A stretch of DNA of 64,000 nucleotides from Lamellibrachia columna (taxonomy: Eukaryota > Annelida > Polychaeta > Sabellida > Siboglinidae). Below the pieces are notes generated by a model. That model saw only the letters and a list, made by a program, of their open reading frames with translations, did no database searches and was not told where the DNA came from. Location: assembly GCA_963662155.1 (NCBI GenBank), contig OY759261.1, positions 47,175,911 to 47,239,910 of the forward strand. Direction: 5' to 3'. The translations under genes were made by a program, and so were the position numbers. The first letter of the stretch is position 1; each line of letters starts with the position of its first letter. Positions 23,401 through 32,762 of this stretch are shown one piece after another.

Positions 23401-24131
23401 TCAAACGGCAAACACATTTATTTTCAACATAGAAGTCTAACCAAAACTTTCAGAGGTCGTGGGGCATCTCAAAGTAGTCGTGATGAATATTATCAGAATT
23501 TTTTAATGGGTTTTTCTATGGTGTAGTGACAATCGTGAATTATCCTTAAACTGTACAGTATAGCAAAAGTATTTGTAATACTTTTACAAGTATTAGCAAT
23601 TATTTGTACACATATTGCAAAGTAAATGCAATGCTTACCAAAAACGTTGCAACAATTTGCAAGCATTACAAATATTTGTTTAAAGTATTGTAAGTATTTA
23701 CAATACTTTTAAAACAATAGCATCCATATTAACTCACAGTTTCCATAGAGGAAGACCATGCCGATGATCATGAAAAGGGGGTGATAATTGAACTCTTTTT
23801 TTGGGTCATCCGTCCATGCAAACCCTCCACGGAAGTGTCCCATCCAGACCGCTACCATGACAACTGAGATCAGACCGAGGACCTGGGCGATGAGGACCCA
23901 GCCAGTGAAGAACCGCAACGTTCCTCTCTGCTGGCGATCAATTGTGTCAATACTTTCATACTTCTCCATCATGAACTGCTGAAATATAGAAGATATAATG
24001 TTGTTCTCCTCCTTTTCCCTGTAGTCCAGGGTGAGGCTGGCACCAATATCGGTCGCTGATTTATGTTTCCCCTTCTTCTTCATAACTAGTCTCATTTTAC
24101 TACCGCCTCCACCAATCGTCTCCACACCCCT
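20340..24131 (-). CDS. Cytochrome b561 family transmembrane reductase (CYBRD1/CYB561A3-like)
   Basis: Four exons join in phase: 23738-24131, 23148-23356, 21680-21837 and 20340-20496. From the Met at 24095 they encode 293 residues. Six hydrophobic spans follow a soluble N-terminus. The likely four heme-ligand histidines are His105 (NYHPLF), His139 (ILHAGLH), His175 (NLYSLHSW) and His214 (IRPTHIF), and [10 protein letters not shown] matches duodenal cytochrome b. Such proteins pass electrons from ascorbate across a membrane, often to reduce ferric iron, in endosome/lysosome or plasma membrane. The N-terminal extension (about residues 1-50) is longer than usual, and part of it resembles a minisatellite in the neighbouring gene. 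An acceptor at 24132 allows an upstream exon, so the start is uncertain. The paralog class cannot be fixed. Confidence 0.9.
21030..21245 (-). mobile_element. Decayed LINE C-terminal fragment
   Basis: Relative of 21925-22190 with TTTTTAAACATACTGACACTGCTTGCAT, TTCCATTCAT..AT.TCCT and TGTCCTCTAGTTCTA landmarks. Lies in the last b561 intron. Confidence 0.6.
21680..21837 (-). CDS. b561 exon 3
   Basis: Residues 190-242. WVFGFLSFL is followed by [10 protein letters not shown] with the fourth heme His and [15 protein letters not shown]. Donor GTGAGT. Confidence 0.95.
21925..22190 (-). mobile_element. LINE reverse transcriptase C-terminal tail
   Basis: The minus strand reads [20 protein letters not shown], a stop, then [20 protein letters not shown] and [13 protein letters not shown]. 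The FS.R.IN.WN.L...VVNA.SVN.FK...D pattern is the usual C-terminus of non-LTR retrotransposon polyproteins. Heavily 5'-truncated, in a b561 intron. Confidence 0.85.
22405..22482 (-). mobile_element. SINE head (tRNA-like), inverted and truncated
   Basis: The reverse complement has a promoter-like GCTCTATCTTAGTGCTCAGG and a B-box-like GGGTTTGAGTCTC. A related fragment is at 52196-52270. It is not a functional tRNA: the pairing arms are incomplete. Confidence 0.55.
22545..23130 (+). repeat. AT-rich repeat, ATATAGGAATTGCAATTAAA units
   Basis: The words AAATATAGGAA and GGAATTGCAATT recur irregularly, most densely at 22835-23130, right up to the donor of the second b561 exon. Confidence 0.75.
23148..23356 (-). 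CDS. b561 exon 2
   Basis: Residues 120-189, with VYRVFRNN, the ILHAGLH heme ligand and the conserved NLYSLHSW motif. CAG/GTCTGT donor. Confidence 0.95.
23738..24131 (-). CDS. b561 exon 1 (N-terminal extension and first membrane spans)
   Basis: Contains the Met at 24095, a basic/acidic leader, the first span ([20 protein letters not shown]) and NYHPLF with the first heme His. It ends GGA AAC T before GTGAGT. The frame stays open upstream to a TATTATAG acceptor-like site, so the true start may lie in another exon. Confidence 0.85.
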
Positions 24132-25029
24132 CTATAATATAAATTCTTAATAGTGCAATAAGACAGCAGCATGTAGGGAAAGCTGGGAATCAGGTATGAC
24201 ATCGTCTTACAAGAACTTTAAAATTAATGCATTCGGAATAGTCACATAACCTCACCAATAACACAGTGATCATGAAATGACAAGTGTTTAATTGAAATTG
24301 AAACAAAGTTACGTTGCGTGTTAGGCAGTGACCATGGCTGGGTCAACTGGTTGTCTTTTTCTTTCCCAATAGCAACAATAATTTACGATTACACCACTTC
24401 AAACACTCAATTACCATTATGGGGCTTCAAAAAAATTATTTACAAAGCAGTCAATACTTCATAAAGGGTTGATCAATTGCAATAATTCATAAATAGGTTC
24501 AGCATTGTTCTATAAAAAACATTATCTGTATGGCACCATTCCAGTAGCCGCTGTGTTAACAGCCCCTGTCCCAGTAGCCCCCAAAGTGTGAGAATTGAGT
24601 GCCAGTAGCCCCGGGGTCGGTCGGTAATTGTAGGTCATCAAAGTGTCGAATTTGAGTTAATCAGTTGAACTTGAAGCCCCGTTTCACTTTCACACATTGA
24701 GTGTGTGACGACAGACTGTTCACTACCCAAATATTTTAATTTAAGTTATCTACATCAATGCAGAAAGCTTGTGTGAGGTGAACAAAACCAAATTCAACTT
24801 TCACACATTGTGTGAAAAGCCAATTGCTCAAATGTACGTGAAAGCTATTGCTATTTTTACATGTTTAGTAGAAAGCCAGTTTTGCTCACATTTCCATTTT
24901 AGTTTGAGGTTGTAAATCATGATTCCCAAATAAAATTGAGTTTTTACGGTTTCCCTCTGATAAAAAATCCGACATTTTTTGTGCACACAAGCTACATGAA
25001 TATTTTCTTATTTAAAATAATGGTGGGGC

Positions 25030-25510
25030 AGAATAATGAATAGAAGTGGAAGGCATGATGTGGGACAGAAAACTGAAGAAACAACTAAAAGGAAAAGTGT
25101 TGGAAGCCTACGTGGTACCAGCCTGTATATACAGGTTAGGAACACTGGCACTGACAAAGAGACAGGAGGAGAAAATGCAGATAGCAGAAAACAACTGGGT
25201 CCGAAGAATATGCAAAGTAACCCAAGAAGATAGAAGGAAGATGAAGGAATTGAGAGAAGAGAATAGCACCTAAAGATGAAAGTAGCAGGAAGCAGAACGA
25301 GATGGACAGGATATGTGCAAAGAATGTGTGACGACAGACTGTGATGGAAAGACTGTGTCAAACGAGATCTTAAAAGGGCAGGTACGAACAGCTAAGATTG
25401 GAAGACTACCGCAGAAGGCAGAGGGAAATGGAGAACATTAACAATGAAAGTGGAAGAAGCAATCAAATGACTTAGACCCCACCCCACAAGGGAGCAAGGG
25501 GATGAAGAAT
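25030..25510 (+). mobile_element. Non-LTR retrotransposon 3' end fragment
   Basis: The + strand reads KLKKQLKGKVLEAYVVPACI, YRLGTLALTKRQEEKMQIAE and NNWVRRICKVTQEDRRKMKE, then in another frame remnants of a WTGYVQRM...DCVKRDLKRAG tail. These are hallmark LINE polyprotein C-terminal motifs (A.V.P.LLYGLET, ENNWVRRI, KRDL..AG). Several frameshifts and stops show it is dead. Confidence 0.88.
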
Positions 25511-26465
25511 AATGAATGGAACAGCCCAGAAACCTCCCAATTGGCCTAGTAGCTCCCGGGGGCCTTGTACCATTGCTGCTGGGTTTGGCTGAATTACAAT
25601 GCCAATGGTCAATTATACTTACTCTCATTAAAAACTCAATTACAATCACAATGTTCTAATACACCCGTCAATAGCATGATGCACCCCACAATTCCCAGGC
25701 AATGTGTGTCAGGGGTGTATCTTGTCCAAAAAAAATGACTCAGTAGTATGTCAAATTCCAAATTTGATGGGTCATAAATATGTCTGTCTAGGTCCCCCAA
25801 TGTTCGCTGCAAGTTTTAGCCACAAAACAATTAGAATGATGGCAACCAAGCGACGTAACTGACTTTAACGTATTGTTAACCCCGATAAACGATTTAGAAT
25901 GCTGATATACATAGGTATTTGCTATTGTAATTAATTATATTGCAAGTACTGTATATTATATACCATTCATTTTAACAATTATTCGCAACATACACTCCTA
26001 CAAACAATTGAACCACAAAAGTATCCTATGGCTGACGTAATCGATAAGGCTTCTGACTTAAAAATATCAGTCATTGCCATTGGTTCAAAATGGTCTGTCA
26101 AAATGTCCCCCAGGGGCAGGGTGCGTCTGAAACACACAATGGTCTGTAAAAACTTTCCCCAGGGGTGCATCAAAAAACATGCAATGCCAATGTTGTGTCA
26201 TTATGATTATTTTGGGAGGTAATTAGGACTTGGATCATTAATAATGATCTATAAATGCTAATTGGATATTACGGTATTAGTACACGTACAATAGAATTAC
26301 ATATACAATACAATGTCAATGTAGTAGTTTACAACTGCAACATGTGATCTAGCACTTGGGAATGCAGTAATCTAAATGAGAATGGTTCTATTTGCCACCT
26401 GCGTTCTTCTCCTTAGACAATATCAGTTTGACGTTGTTGTCTAGTTGACGTTGTCATTTGCTCAC

Positions 26466-26560
26466 CGCTCTGACTCTGTCACAGTATCAGTCTCAGTGAC
26501 AGTGTGACACCACGTACGGCTGCGTTTGCGGAAGACTCGTTTCCAGGCCTGAGATTACAA
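26466..26560 (-). other. Candidate 5' non-coding exon of the b561 gene
   Basis: On the minus strand a GC-richer stretch ends CAGAGTCAGAGCG followed by the donor-like GTGAGC. It lies upstream of the b561 coding exons, which have an open acceptor at 24132. Proposed only from the splice signal and position; the 5' limit is a guess. Confidence 0.25.
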
Positions 26561-26714
26561 ATAAACTATGCAAGTGTCAAAACAACGCTACATACGCGGA
26601 TGGTAGCGTAGTTGTCCGATGACTGGAATTACTGACATATGGCGGCTTTAGAAGAACGACACAAGCCGTCTGTTTATCATAACGCCGCCTGTCACAGCCG
26701 CCGCGCTGGGCTGA

Positions 26715-26730
26715 CACGTGATCCCACGTG
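26715..26730. promoter_or_regulatory. Twin CACGTG E-boxes in the divergent promoter zone
   Basis: Two palindromic CACGTG sites four bases apart (26715-26720 and 26725-26730), about 340 bases before the aldo-keto reductase ATG. bHLH factors such as the USF, MYC/MAX and MITF/TFE groups bind such sites. Function here is inferred; the spacing and promoter position make it plausible for both flanking genes. Confidence 0.45.
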
Positions 26731-27066
26731 ATTGTAAATCTATTTTTAGGAATTAACATTACTGGTTTCCTACGTTTACGAACGCAAATATGAGGGCACT
26801 CGCTATTCACGTGTGTTTCAATTAGGCTAGATACCCTATTTCTGGCACAACATGTATTGTGATCGCATACATATTCCAATAATTTATTATTTATAATGTA
26901 GTACATCGATCAATTCGACTATTTACGGCTGGATTTGTACGAAATTAACATGCGTTAAATATTGTAATTTGTTATACCCGTTATTTCATATTCCCGTAAA
27001 CAACGTTTTGGATTATACACAATTATAGACTCTTTGACTATGCAAGTTAATATCTGCAACTAGAAG

Positions 27067-27115
27067 ATGGATTTCGTTAATCTAAACACAGGTTCAACGA
27101 TGCCTTTGGTCGGAT
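27067..27115 (+). CDS. AKR exon 1
   Basis: Residues 1-16 plus one base; start codon and PLVG of the N-terminal strand. Donor GTAAGT splits the codon for Leu17. Confidence 0.88.
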
Positions 27116-30100
27116 GTAAGTATTGTGCTTATTGTAGCCACTTCTGCATTATCCCGAGCGATAAATTGTTAATTTCTTTCATAAAACCACGTGTGTTTGT
27201 TATTGGCCCTGTTTACATACTTTTTGTTTTTATAGTGGGAACTTTCAAGGTCCGAGGGCATCAATTGATCAGCGAGGTCATAGATGCGGCGCTGGACGCT
27301 GGCTACAGAGCTATTGGCAAGTACAGTCTTTGACTTTGTTGTTATAAATCTCCTTTTTTTGGTATTAAGAATAAGAAGCATTTCTAAAAAGACATGATAT
27401 TATAAGTAGTATACTATCTTCATTTAATCATTACTTTATGTTTGCAGATGATAGACAAATATAACAATTTTAAATGTTCTACTTTTCCCACAGAATTGAA
27501 CACTCAATAACAGCGCCTCTCAAGAAATGTGTTGTATTTCAGATACTGCAGAAGTATACCAAAATGAAGTTGACATTTCAAGTGTACTGGAAACATTTCT
27601 TCCCAAATATAGTTTACAACGAAATGAGATCTTTCTCACAAGTAAACTTGGTAGGTCAATTATTGTAATTTTCCAACTGCCAACATTTTTCATCTATATG
27701 TATGGTTAGACATATTCACACAAGGTCAGTATTGTTCCAATCATTTGTCACCCTCTCATATGTGCCAGCAGTTATGGTTTACCCATAATACAGATTTTCT
27801 TAAATCGTTTCTGAAATGTTACAGGCTAGATGGTTTTGTATGTTTAGAACAATTAAGGCTTTTTGCATTATGGGATATGGCCTGCGTTTGCCAGTGGCAT
27901 GCAATAACAGATTATCGTTTCAAAACACATCCGAAGAACGGCTCTTGGGAATATCTTTATATAACACCTCCACTGCAAAACAGCGGATGTAAATAATCAT
28001 ACAGGTTAATTTGTGGGTCTTATGTATTTATGCTGTTATAGTCTTACAGGCATTGAAAATTCAGAAATGACACTTATATATGCCCTCGATGAAAATACTT
28101 TCATATATCCAGCCAACACTGTCCTCTTAATAATTCTAATTCATACATTTCATTCTCAATGTCTTCATAACAGTTACTATTTAAAATTTTTTGTCCTCTT
28201 TTTCTTCAGCGTTCAAGCATTAAGTGAAGTGAAAATCAAAATTTTCATTGTTAGTGAAATATCATAACTTTGTCATGTGATCGGCGAGAGGATTGAAGTC
28301 TCGCCCATCATCGGCATTGATTCACACAGTGCGTACCATTTTCAATATCCACCTTACCAGATCTAACAACTGAAGTCAATTCTTTAGATGATTTGTATTG
28401 TGCTTAAACTAGTCTCACACACTACACATAAATGAACCGGATTCGCGATGAGCTGAACCATCTGAGGAATTAAAGCAGCTTTATTCGTATGATGTTCTTC
28501 AATGACCAGGTCCAAAGTCTCAGGGAAGGGAGGCATGTCGCAAGGCATGCGAGCAGTCCCTTCACAACCTGAAGGTCGACTCCCTTGACCTCTACCTTAT
28601 CCATTGGCCCGGGACTCAGGGAAGGAAATCAGAGAATCCTCAGAACGCCATCCTGCGGAAGGAGACATGGCTAGAACTAGAAGACTTGCAAAAGGAAGGT
28701 ACATTGAAGATCACAACTTCATAATTCATACATTGATTATAATAATAAATCTTTGATTACATGGGTAATTGTTATTGATAACGATTGATAATGTCGTGCA
28801 AAGTGCAATATCCAGTGCAATAAATCCCAGTATCACGCATGTCGAACAATTAATTCAAACTGTGTGCGCTGTATAATGCGTAAATTACCATTTTATTGCA
28901 TTAAATGTGTTAAAATGTTAGTTAATAATAATAATAATAATTAACTTATATGGCACCTGTATCCTCAGGAACCTGAGCTCAGAGGCGCAACAAAACAGAA
29001 TCATTAAGCATAATTGTGAACAGGGATGCACAAAAGTTATGAAAAAAAACAAAAATCAATGATAGGTGCTAGCCTCACCCCGGACTACAGGGATAAAGAG
29101 GTATCGGTGCCAGCCTCACCCCGGACTACAGGGATAAAGAGGTATCGGTGCCAGCCTCACCCCGGACTACAGGGATAAAGAGGTATCGGTGCTAGCCTCA
29201 CCCCGGACTACAGGGATAAAGAGGTATCGGTGCCAGCCTCACCCCGGACTACAGGGATAAAGAGGTATCGGTGCCAGCCTCACCCCGGACTACAGGGATA
29301 AAGAGGTATCGGTGCCAGCCTCACCCCGGACTACAGGGATAAAGAGGTATCGGTGCCAGCCTCACCCCGGACTACAGGGATAAAGAGGTATCGGTGCCAG
29401 CCTCACCCCAGACTACAGGGATAAAGAGGTATCTGTGCTAGCCTCACCCCAGACTACAGGGATAAAGAGGTATCGGTGCCAGCCTCACCCCGGACTACAG
29501 GGATAAAGAGGTATCGGTGCTAGCCTCACCCCGGACTACAGGGATAAAGAGGTATCGGTGCCAGCCTCACCCCGGACTACAGGGATAAAGAGGTATCGGT
29601 GCCAGCCTCACCCCGGACTACAGGGATAAAGAGGTATCGGTGCCAGCCTCACCCCGGACTACAGGGATAAAGAGGTATCGGTGCCAGCCTCACCCCGGAC
29701 TACAGAGATAAAGAGGTATCGGTGCCAGCCTCACCCCGGACTACAGGGATAAAGAGGAGAGCAACAACAACATAATAAATACCTTATTGAATGATAATGG
29801 GTTTTATGCATTCGTTGCTTCAGAATGTTGTGTTGGGCTCGCAAGCTCGCTCAGTACATTCTGAAGCACCCAGTATCATTCAAAAGTGTATAATCTCAAA
29901 GTCCATTTGAAAGCAAAGGTCTGAATTGTCCGCAACAGATCAGACCATGGTAGCCAATAACAAAAGCATCAAAATATTCCATGTTTACAAAAAGCTACAT
30001 ATTGGTTGGAAATAAGTCGGAATTGAACACTTATCTTCAGAATGGCACAGAACTTGGTTAATCAATAATAATTGTCACATTGGATTGATTTCGATCAAAG

Positions 30101-32762
30101 ATGCCATAGTGACTGTTTTAGAGAGAGGGTGTGGCAGGAGTCTCAACTCTTCATCTCCCACCTGCTTTGGGGGCTAACCTCCCATCTCCAAACTGTTTGT
30201 GGGGCCAATCTCTCACCTCCTATCAATTCTGAGAGTCCACCTTCCAACTCCCACCAATTTTTAGGGAATGTTAAAGTTTATAAGTATTTGCTCAATATTT
30301 GTCTGCAACAAATTTAGATTAAAACCATTTCAGTAACTTATTCGCATCATGCGTATGTAATTTAATAATTAGGTTGTGGTTTTGTGAATCGACTCAATAG
30401 ATGCATCACATTCCAGGAAAGCTTCAAGCGATCGGAGTATCTAACTACACAGCAGGCCACTTGAGGGAGCTACTGTCCTACTGCTCCGTGCGACCGGCCG
30501 TTCTTCAGGTCGAGTGTCACCCATACCTTGTACAGAGGGAACTGTTGAATCTGTGTCAGGATGAAGGGGTGCATTTCCAAGCCTACTCATCCCTTGGGAG
30601 TGATGGAAACAAGGTAAAGACTGGCAGACCTGCTAAGGTCAATAGTCATGTTAGTCAGCCGACTACAAGGCACAAGACCAGGGCTGGGGTCAGTTACAAA
30701 TGTAATTGCAATGGATTACATTTATAAATGTAACTGCACATGCAATGTAATTCAAGTAACTCACTCGCTCGCTCACTCACTCACTCACTCACACTCCTTG
30801 TGCTGTCAGACACACAAGGCAGGTAGCAATCAGTGCCATCCATTTCTATCTGCAGCTATTTTTTCCAGGTTCTGTATCTTTATTCTCTGGGTTTGTGCCT
30901 CTCATGCGATGGTTTGTGCCTCTCATGCGATGGTTTGTTGGTATGTTTCTTTTGGGCGTCCTCTTTCCAGGTGATTTCCAATACTATACCTGCTTTGGTG
31001 TTCTTGTTCACAGTATTCTACAGACATGGCCCAAATATCATAATTTCAATGTTGTTTTCAACTGAAGCAGTTGTACAATTGTAATTGAACTTTGTAATTG
31101 ATGTGATTGCTCAGTTACATGATTGTTCATGTCTAACATTTAGATAGGTTTTCGATACTAACAATGATAATAAATTTTTTTTAACAATACTAACTTTCTT
31201 GGTTACCTTAAACATCCACTTTCTCCACTGATAACGGATGACATTTCTCTGGGTTGTAGTAAGCCTAGTGTTACAAAGACATTCCCGTTTATCTGCAGTT
31301 ACTGGAGGACACGACCGTGAAGCAGATTGCAGACAAGTATCAGCGGTCACCCAGTCAGATCCTTCTGCGGTGGGCTGCACAGCAGAACATCGGTAACCAT
31401 GCTTTACTTTTTATAGCTTCAGGTTCGACCTTGAGCAGATTTGACCTTGACCTAGAAGCCATCATGCAAAACAGTTCTTATATTAAATGGTACATTTGTA
31501 AATTGCATTCCTTGAAAAAGCTGCAACTGAGTAGCTCAAATAATTAGACAAGGCTGATTAAATATGTACTACTCCATAAGCCACCGAGAACCATTTATCG
31601 CAAATGTACCATTTTATAATTATATAAGGTAATGATTTCCGCAAATTCAAGTTGGGAATATTTTCTCTGTCATTGCAGTCTGTTGTCATTCGGTTTTAAA
31701 ACATTGCGATTGTTCATCTTCCATTGCATACACATGGGTGTCGACGTTACTGTTTTCAGGCGGGAAATACCATTTTTATCCTTCGGTCCTGCTTTCCTGC
31801 TTTTTGGACAAATTGTCCCATTTTTTTGTAATTTTCCAAAATAAAAAAATTACCTGTAAAATCGATCTATTTGTTTCACGAGGCCACTCTAGGCACATTT
31901 TATTCCTTTGGTCTCCAGCAATTTTACATTTTCTTGCACGTGCGTTCACCACGAACGAGAACGGCAAATCAAAATGGCGACCTGTAAACCACAAGTTAAA
32001 AAAGCTAAAAACCTACAAAAGTTGAGTGTGGGAGGGCGTTTCCTGCTTTCATGAGCACTTTCCCATGACACCTGTGTACACAACGATGTAAACAATAGTT
32101 CTGTGGTCAACAACAAATAGTTTCATCGTAATCGGACATGTCCGATTTCATAATCATAACTGCACCCCTGTATCGGATAGAACATATTGAATGAGTGTGT
32201 AATAAAACACTCAATACTTAATAAACTGCTATAAAAACATATTATTGCTATCTTTAATACACCAAAAACATGAACTGCAATAGAAACGTCCATGACGCCA
32301 CTCGGACAATTCTGCCGATTATCTCACCCAAGAGTGATTATTTACATCAGAGTCGTACATGGCCAACAGATGTGGTAGAAATACAATGGATGGAAGCGGT
32401 TTCATCAGTACCGTACAATAACATACACTTATTGAGTCATACTGGGTTTTATGCTTGCGAGCCCAATACAACATTTTGAAGTAACAGTATTTCGGGTTTT
32501 ATTGCAATGAACGGCGCAGGGCAGCGTATATCTCCGTAGACAGTGTGTCATCAGTAACATTTACCCATATAACAAAGGTCTTAGTTGCGTTGTTCTCGTC
32601 ATGTCATATTTTCCAGGGGTCATCCCTAGGTCAACAAAGCCCGCCCACATCCGTGAGAACATCCGAGTCTTTGACTTCAGTCTTGACACCAGTGACCTGG
32701 AGAAATTGAACTTACTTGATAGAAGCGAACATTTCTGCTGGGACCCGGCCAAAGTCTGTTGA
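27067..32762 (+). CDS. Aldo-keto reductase family protein
   Basis: Seven exons join to an 864-base frame, 287 residues plus TGA: 27067-27115, 27236-27316, 27543-27650, 28510-28698, 30417-30613, 31299-31392 and 32617-32762. The start ATG opens MDFVNLNTGSTMPLVGLGTF, the standard AKR N-terminus. The catalytic tetrad is complete: Asp44 and Tyr49 (AIDTAEVYQNE), Lys78 (LTSKLGP) and His111 (LYLIHWPG), one position off aldose reductase numbering. NADPH-pocket motifs follow: GVSNY, LQVECHPY, YSSLG and GVIPRSTKPAHIREN. It should be a cytosolic (beta/alpha)8 barrel using NADPH to reduce aldehydes or ketones. It is shorter than the 315-residue vertebrate enzymes because the loop after YSSLG is short, so it resembles the microbial/plant-like AKR groups. 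Substrate unknown. Intron 2 uses a GC donor. Confidence 0.93.
27236..27316 (+). CDS. AKR exon 2, followed by a GC donor
   Basis: Residues 17-43 plus one base: LGTFKVRG...ALDAGYRAI. Only the boundary ATTG/GCAAGT restores the catalytic Asp codon with the next exon, making this a GC-AG intron. Confidence 0.88.
27543..27650 (+). CDS. AKR exon 3
   Basis: Residues 44-79 plus one base; catalytic Asp44, Tyr49 and Lys78. Acceptor GTATTTCAG, donor GTAGGT. Confidence 0.92.
27660..27770 (-). mobile_element. Decayed LINE C-terminal fragment
   Basis: Shares TTTTTCATCTA.A, ACATATTCACAC and TTCCAATCATTTGTCA..CTC with 21925-22190. Very degraded; inside an AKR intron. Confidence 0.45.
28250..28385 (-). repeat. 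Dispersed repeat, inverted relative of 59955-60085
   Basis: Its reverse complement gives GTTAGATCTGGTAAGG...GATGGGCG.GACTT..ATCCTCTCG.CGATCACATGACA, closely matching 59955-60085 in the region of the mutase 5' exons. Confidence 0.75.
28510..28698 (+). CDS. AKR exon 4
   Basis: Residues 80-142 plus one base; GPKSQG and DSLDLYLIHWPG with His111. The upstream acceptor is weak (AATGACCAG), but the frame and the SKLGPKSQG junction fit the family exactly. Confidence 0.9.
29067..29757 (+). repeat. 41-bp minisatellite, about 17 copies, unit matching b561 coding sequence
   Basis: The unit is GGTGCCAGCCTCACCCCGGA followed by CTACAGGGATAAAGAGGTATC. Copies are nearly identical; common variants are GCTAGCC for GCCAGCC and CCAGAC for CCGGAC. 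The b561 first coding exon (24011-24049, minus strand) contains the same stretch with 36 of 39 bases identical. It lies in AKR intron 4. Confidence 0.95.
29790..29895. repeat. Imperfect hairpin repeat
   Basis: TTGAATGATAATGGG at the left faces CCCAGTATCATTCAA at the right, and CTCGCAAGCTCGC sits near the centre. A related block, TACTGGGTTTTATGCTTGCGAGCCCAATACAAC, is at 32440-32475. It is a small foldback-type dispersed element. Confidence 0.65.
30417..30613 (+). CDS. AKR exon 5
   Basis: Residues 143-208: GKLQAIGVSNYTAGHL, AVLQVECHPYLVQ and FQAYSSLGS. Acceptor ATTCCAG, donor GTAAAG. Confidence 0.95.
31299..31392 (+). CDS. AKR exon 6
   Basis: Residues 209-239 plus one base: LLEDTTVKQIADKYQRSPSQ then ILLRWAAQQNI, the conserved helix before the NADPH loop. 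Confidence 0.94.
31755..31915 (+). repeat. Dispersed repeat, related to 2300-2460
   Basis: Shares GGGAAATACCA...CCTTCGGTCCTGCTTTCCTG and TAAAATCGATC...CTAGGCACAT with the LRRFIP intron copy. No coding frame is seen. Confidence 0.5.
32617..32762 (+). CDS. AKR exon 7
   Basis: Residues 240-287 and TGA: GVIPRSTKPAHIRENIRVFD binds the NADPH phosphate in the family, followed by a short C-terminal tail. Confidence 0.94.

Larger units (their letters stand above)
24132..27066. other. Region between the divergent b561 and aldo-keto reductase genes
   Basis: Holds a LINE fragment (25030-25510) and a candidate promoter zone near 26460-27060. Apart from these I see no gene. The open frames on both strands are short and unrelated to known families. 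Confidence 0.5.

Noticed and set aside
25979..26222. Paired 64-codon frames on opposite strands
   Set aside because: They come from a small internal duplication (GGTCTGT.AAAA....CCCCAGGGG) and look like nothing known.
26577..26906. 109-codon minus-strand frame upstream of the AKR gene
   Set aside because: No recognisable domain and it overlaps the probable promoter zone; possibly a chance frame.
29067..29757. CRISPR-like array or an I-SceI-like TAGGGATAA site in the repeats
   Set aside because: Units are head to tail with no unique spacers, and this is an animal intron. The CAGGGATAA word lacks the rest of the 18-base homing site.
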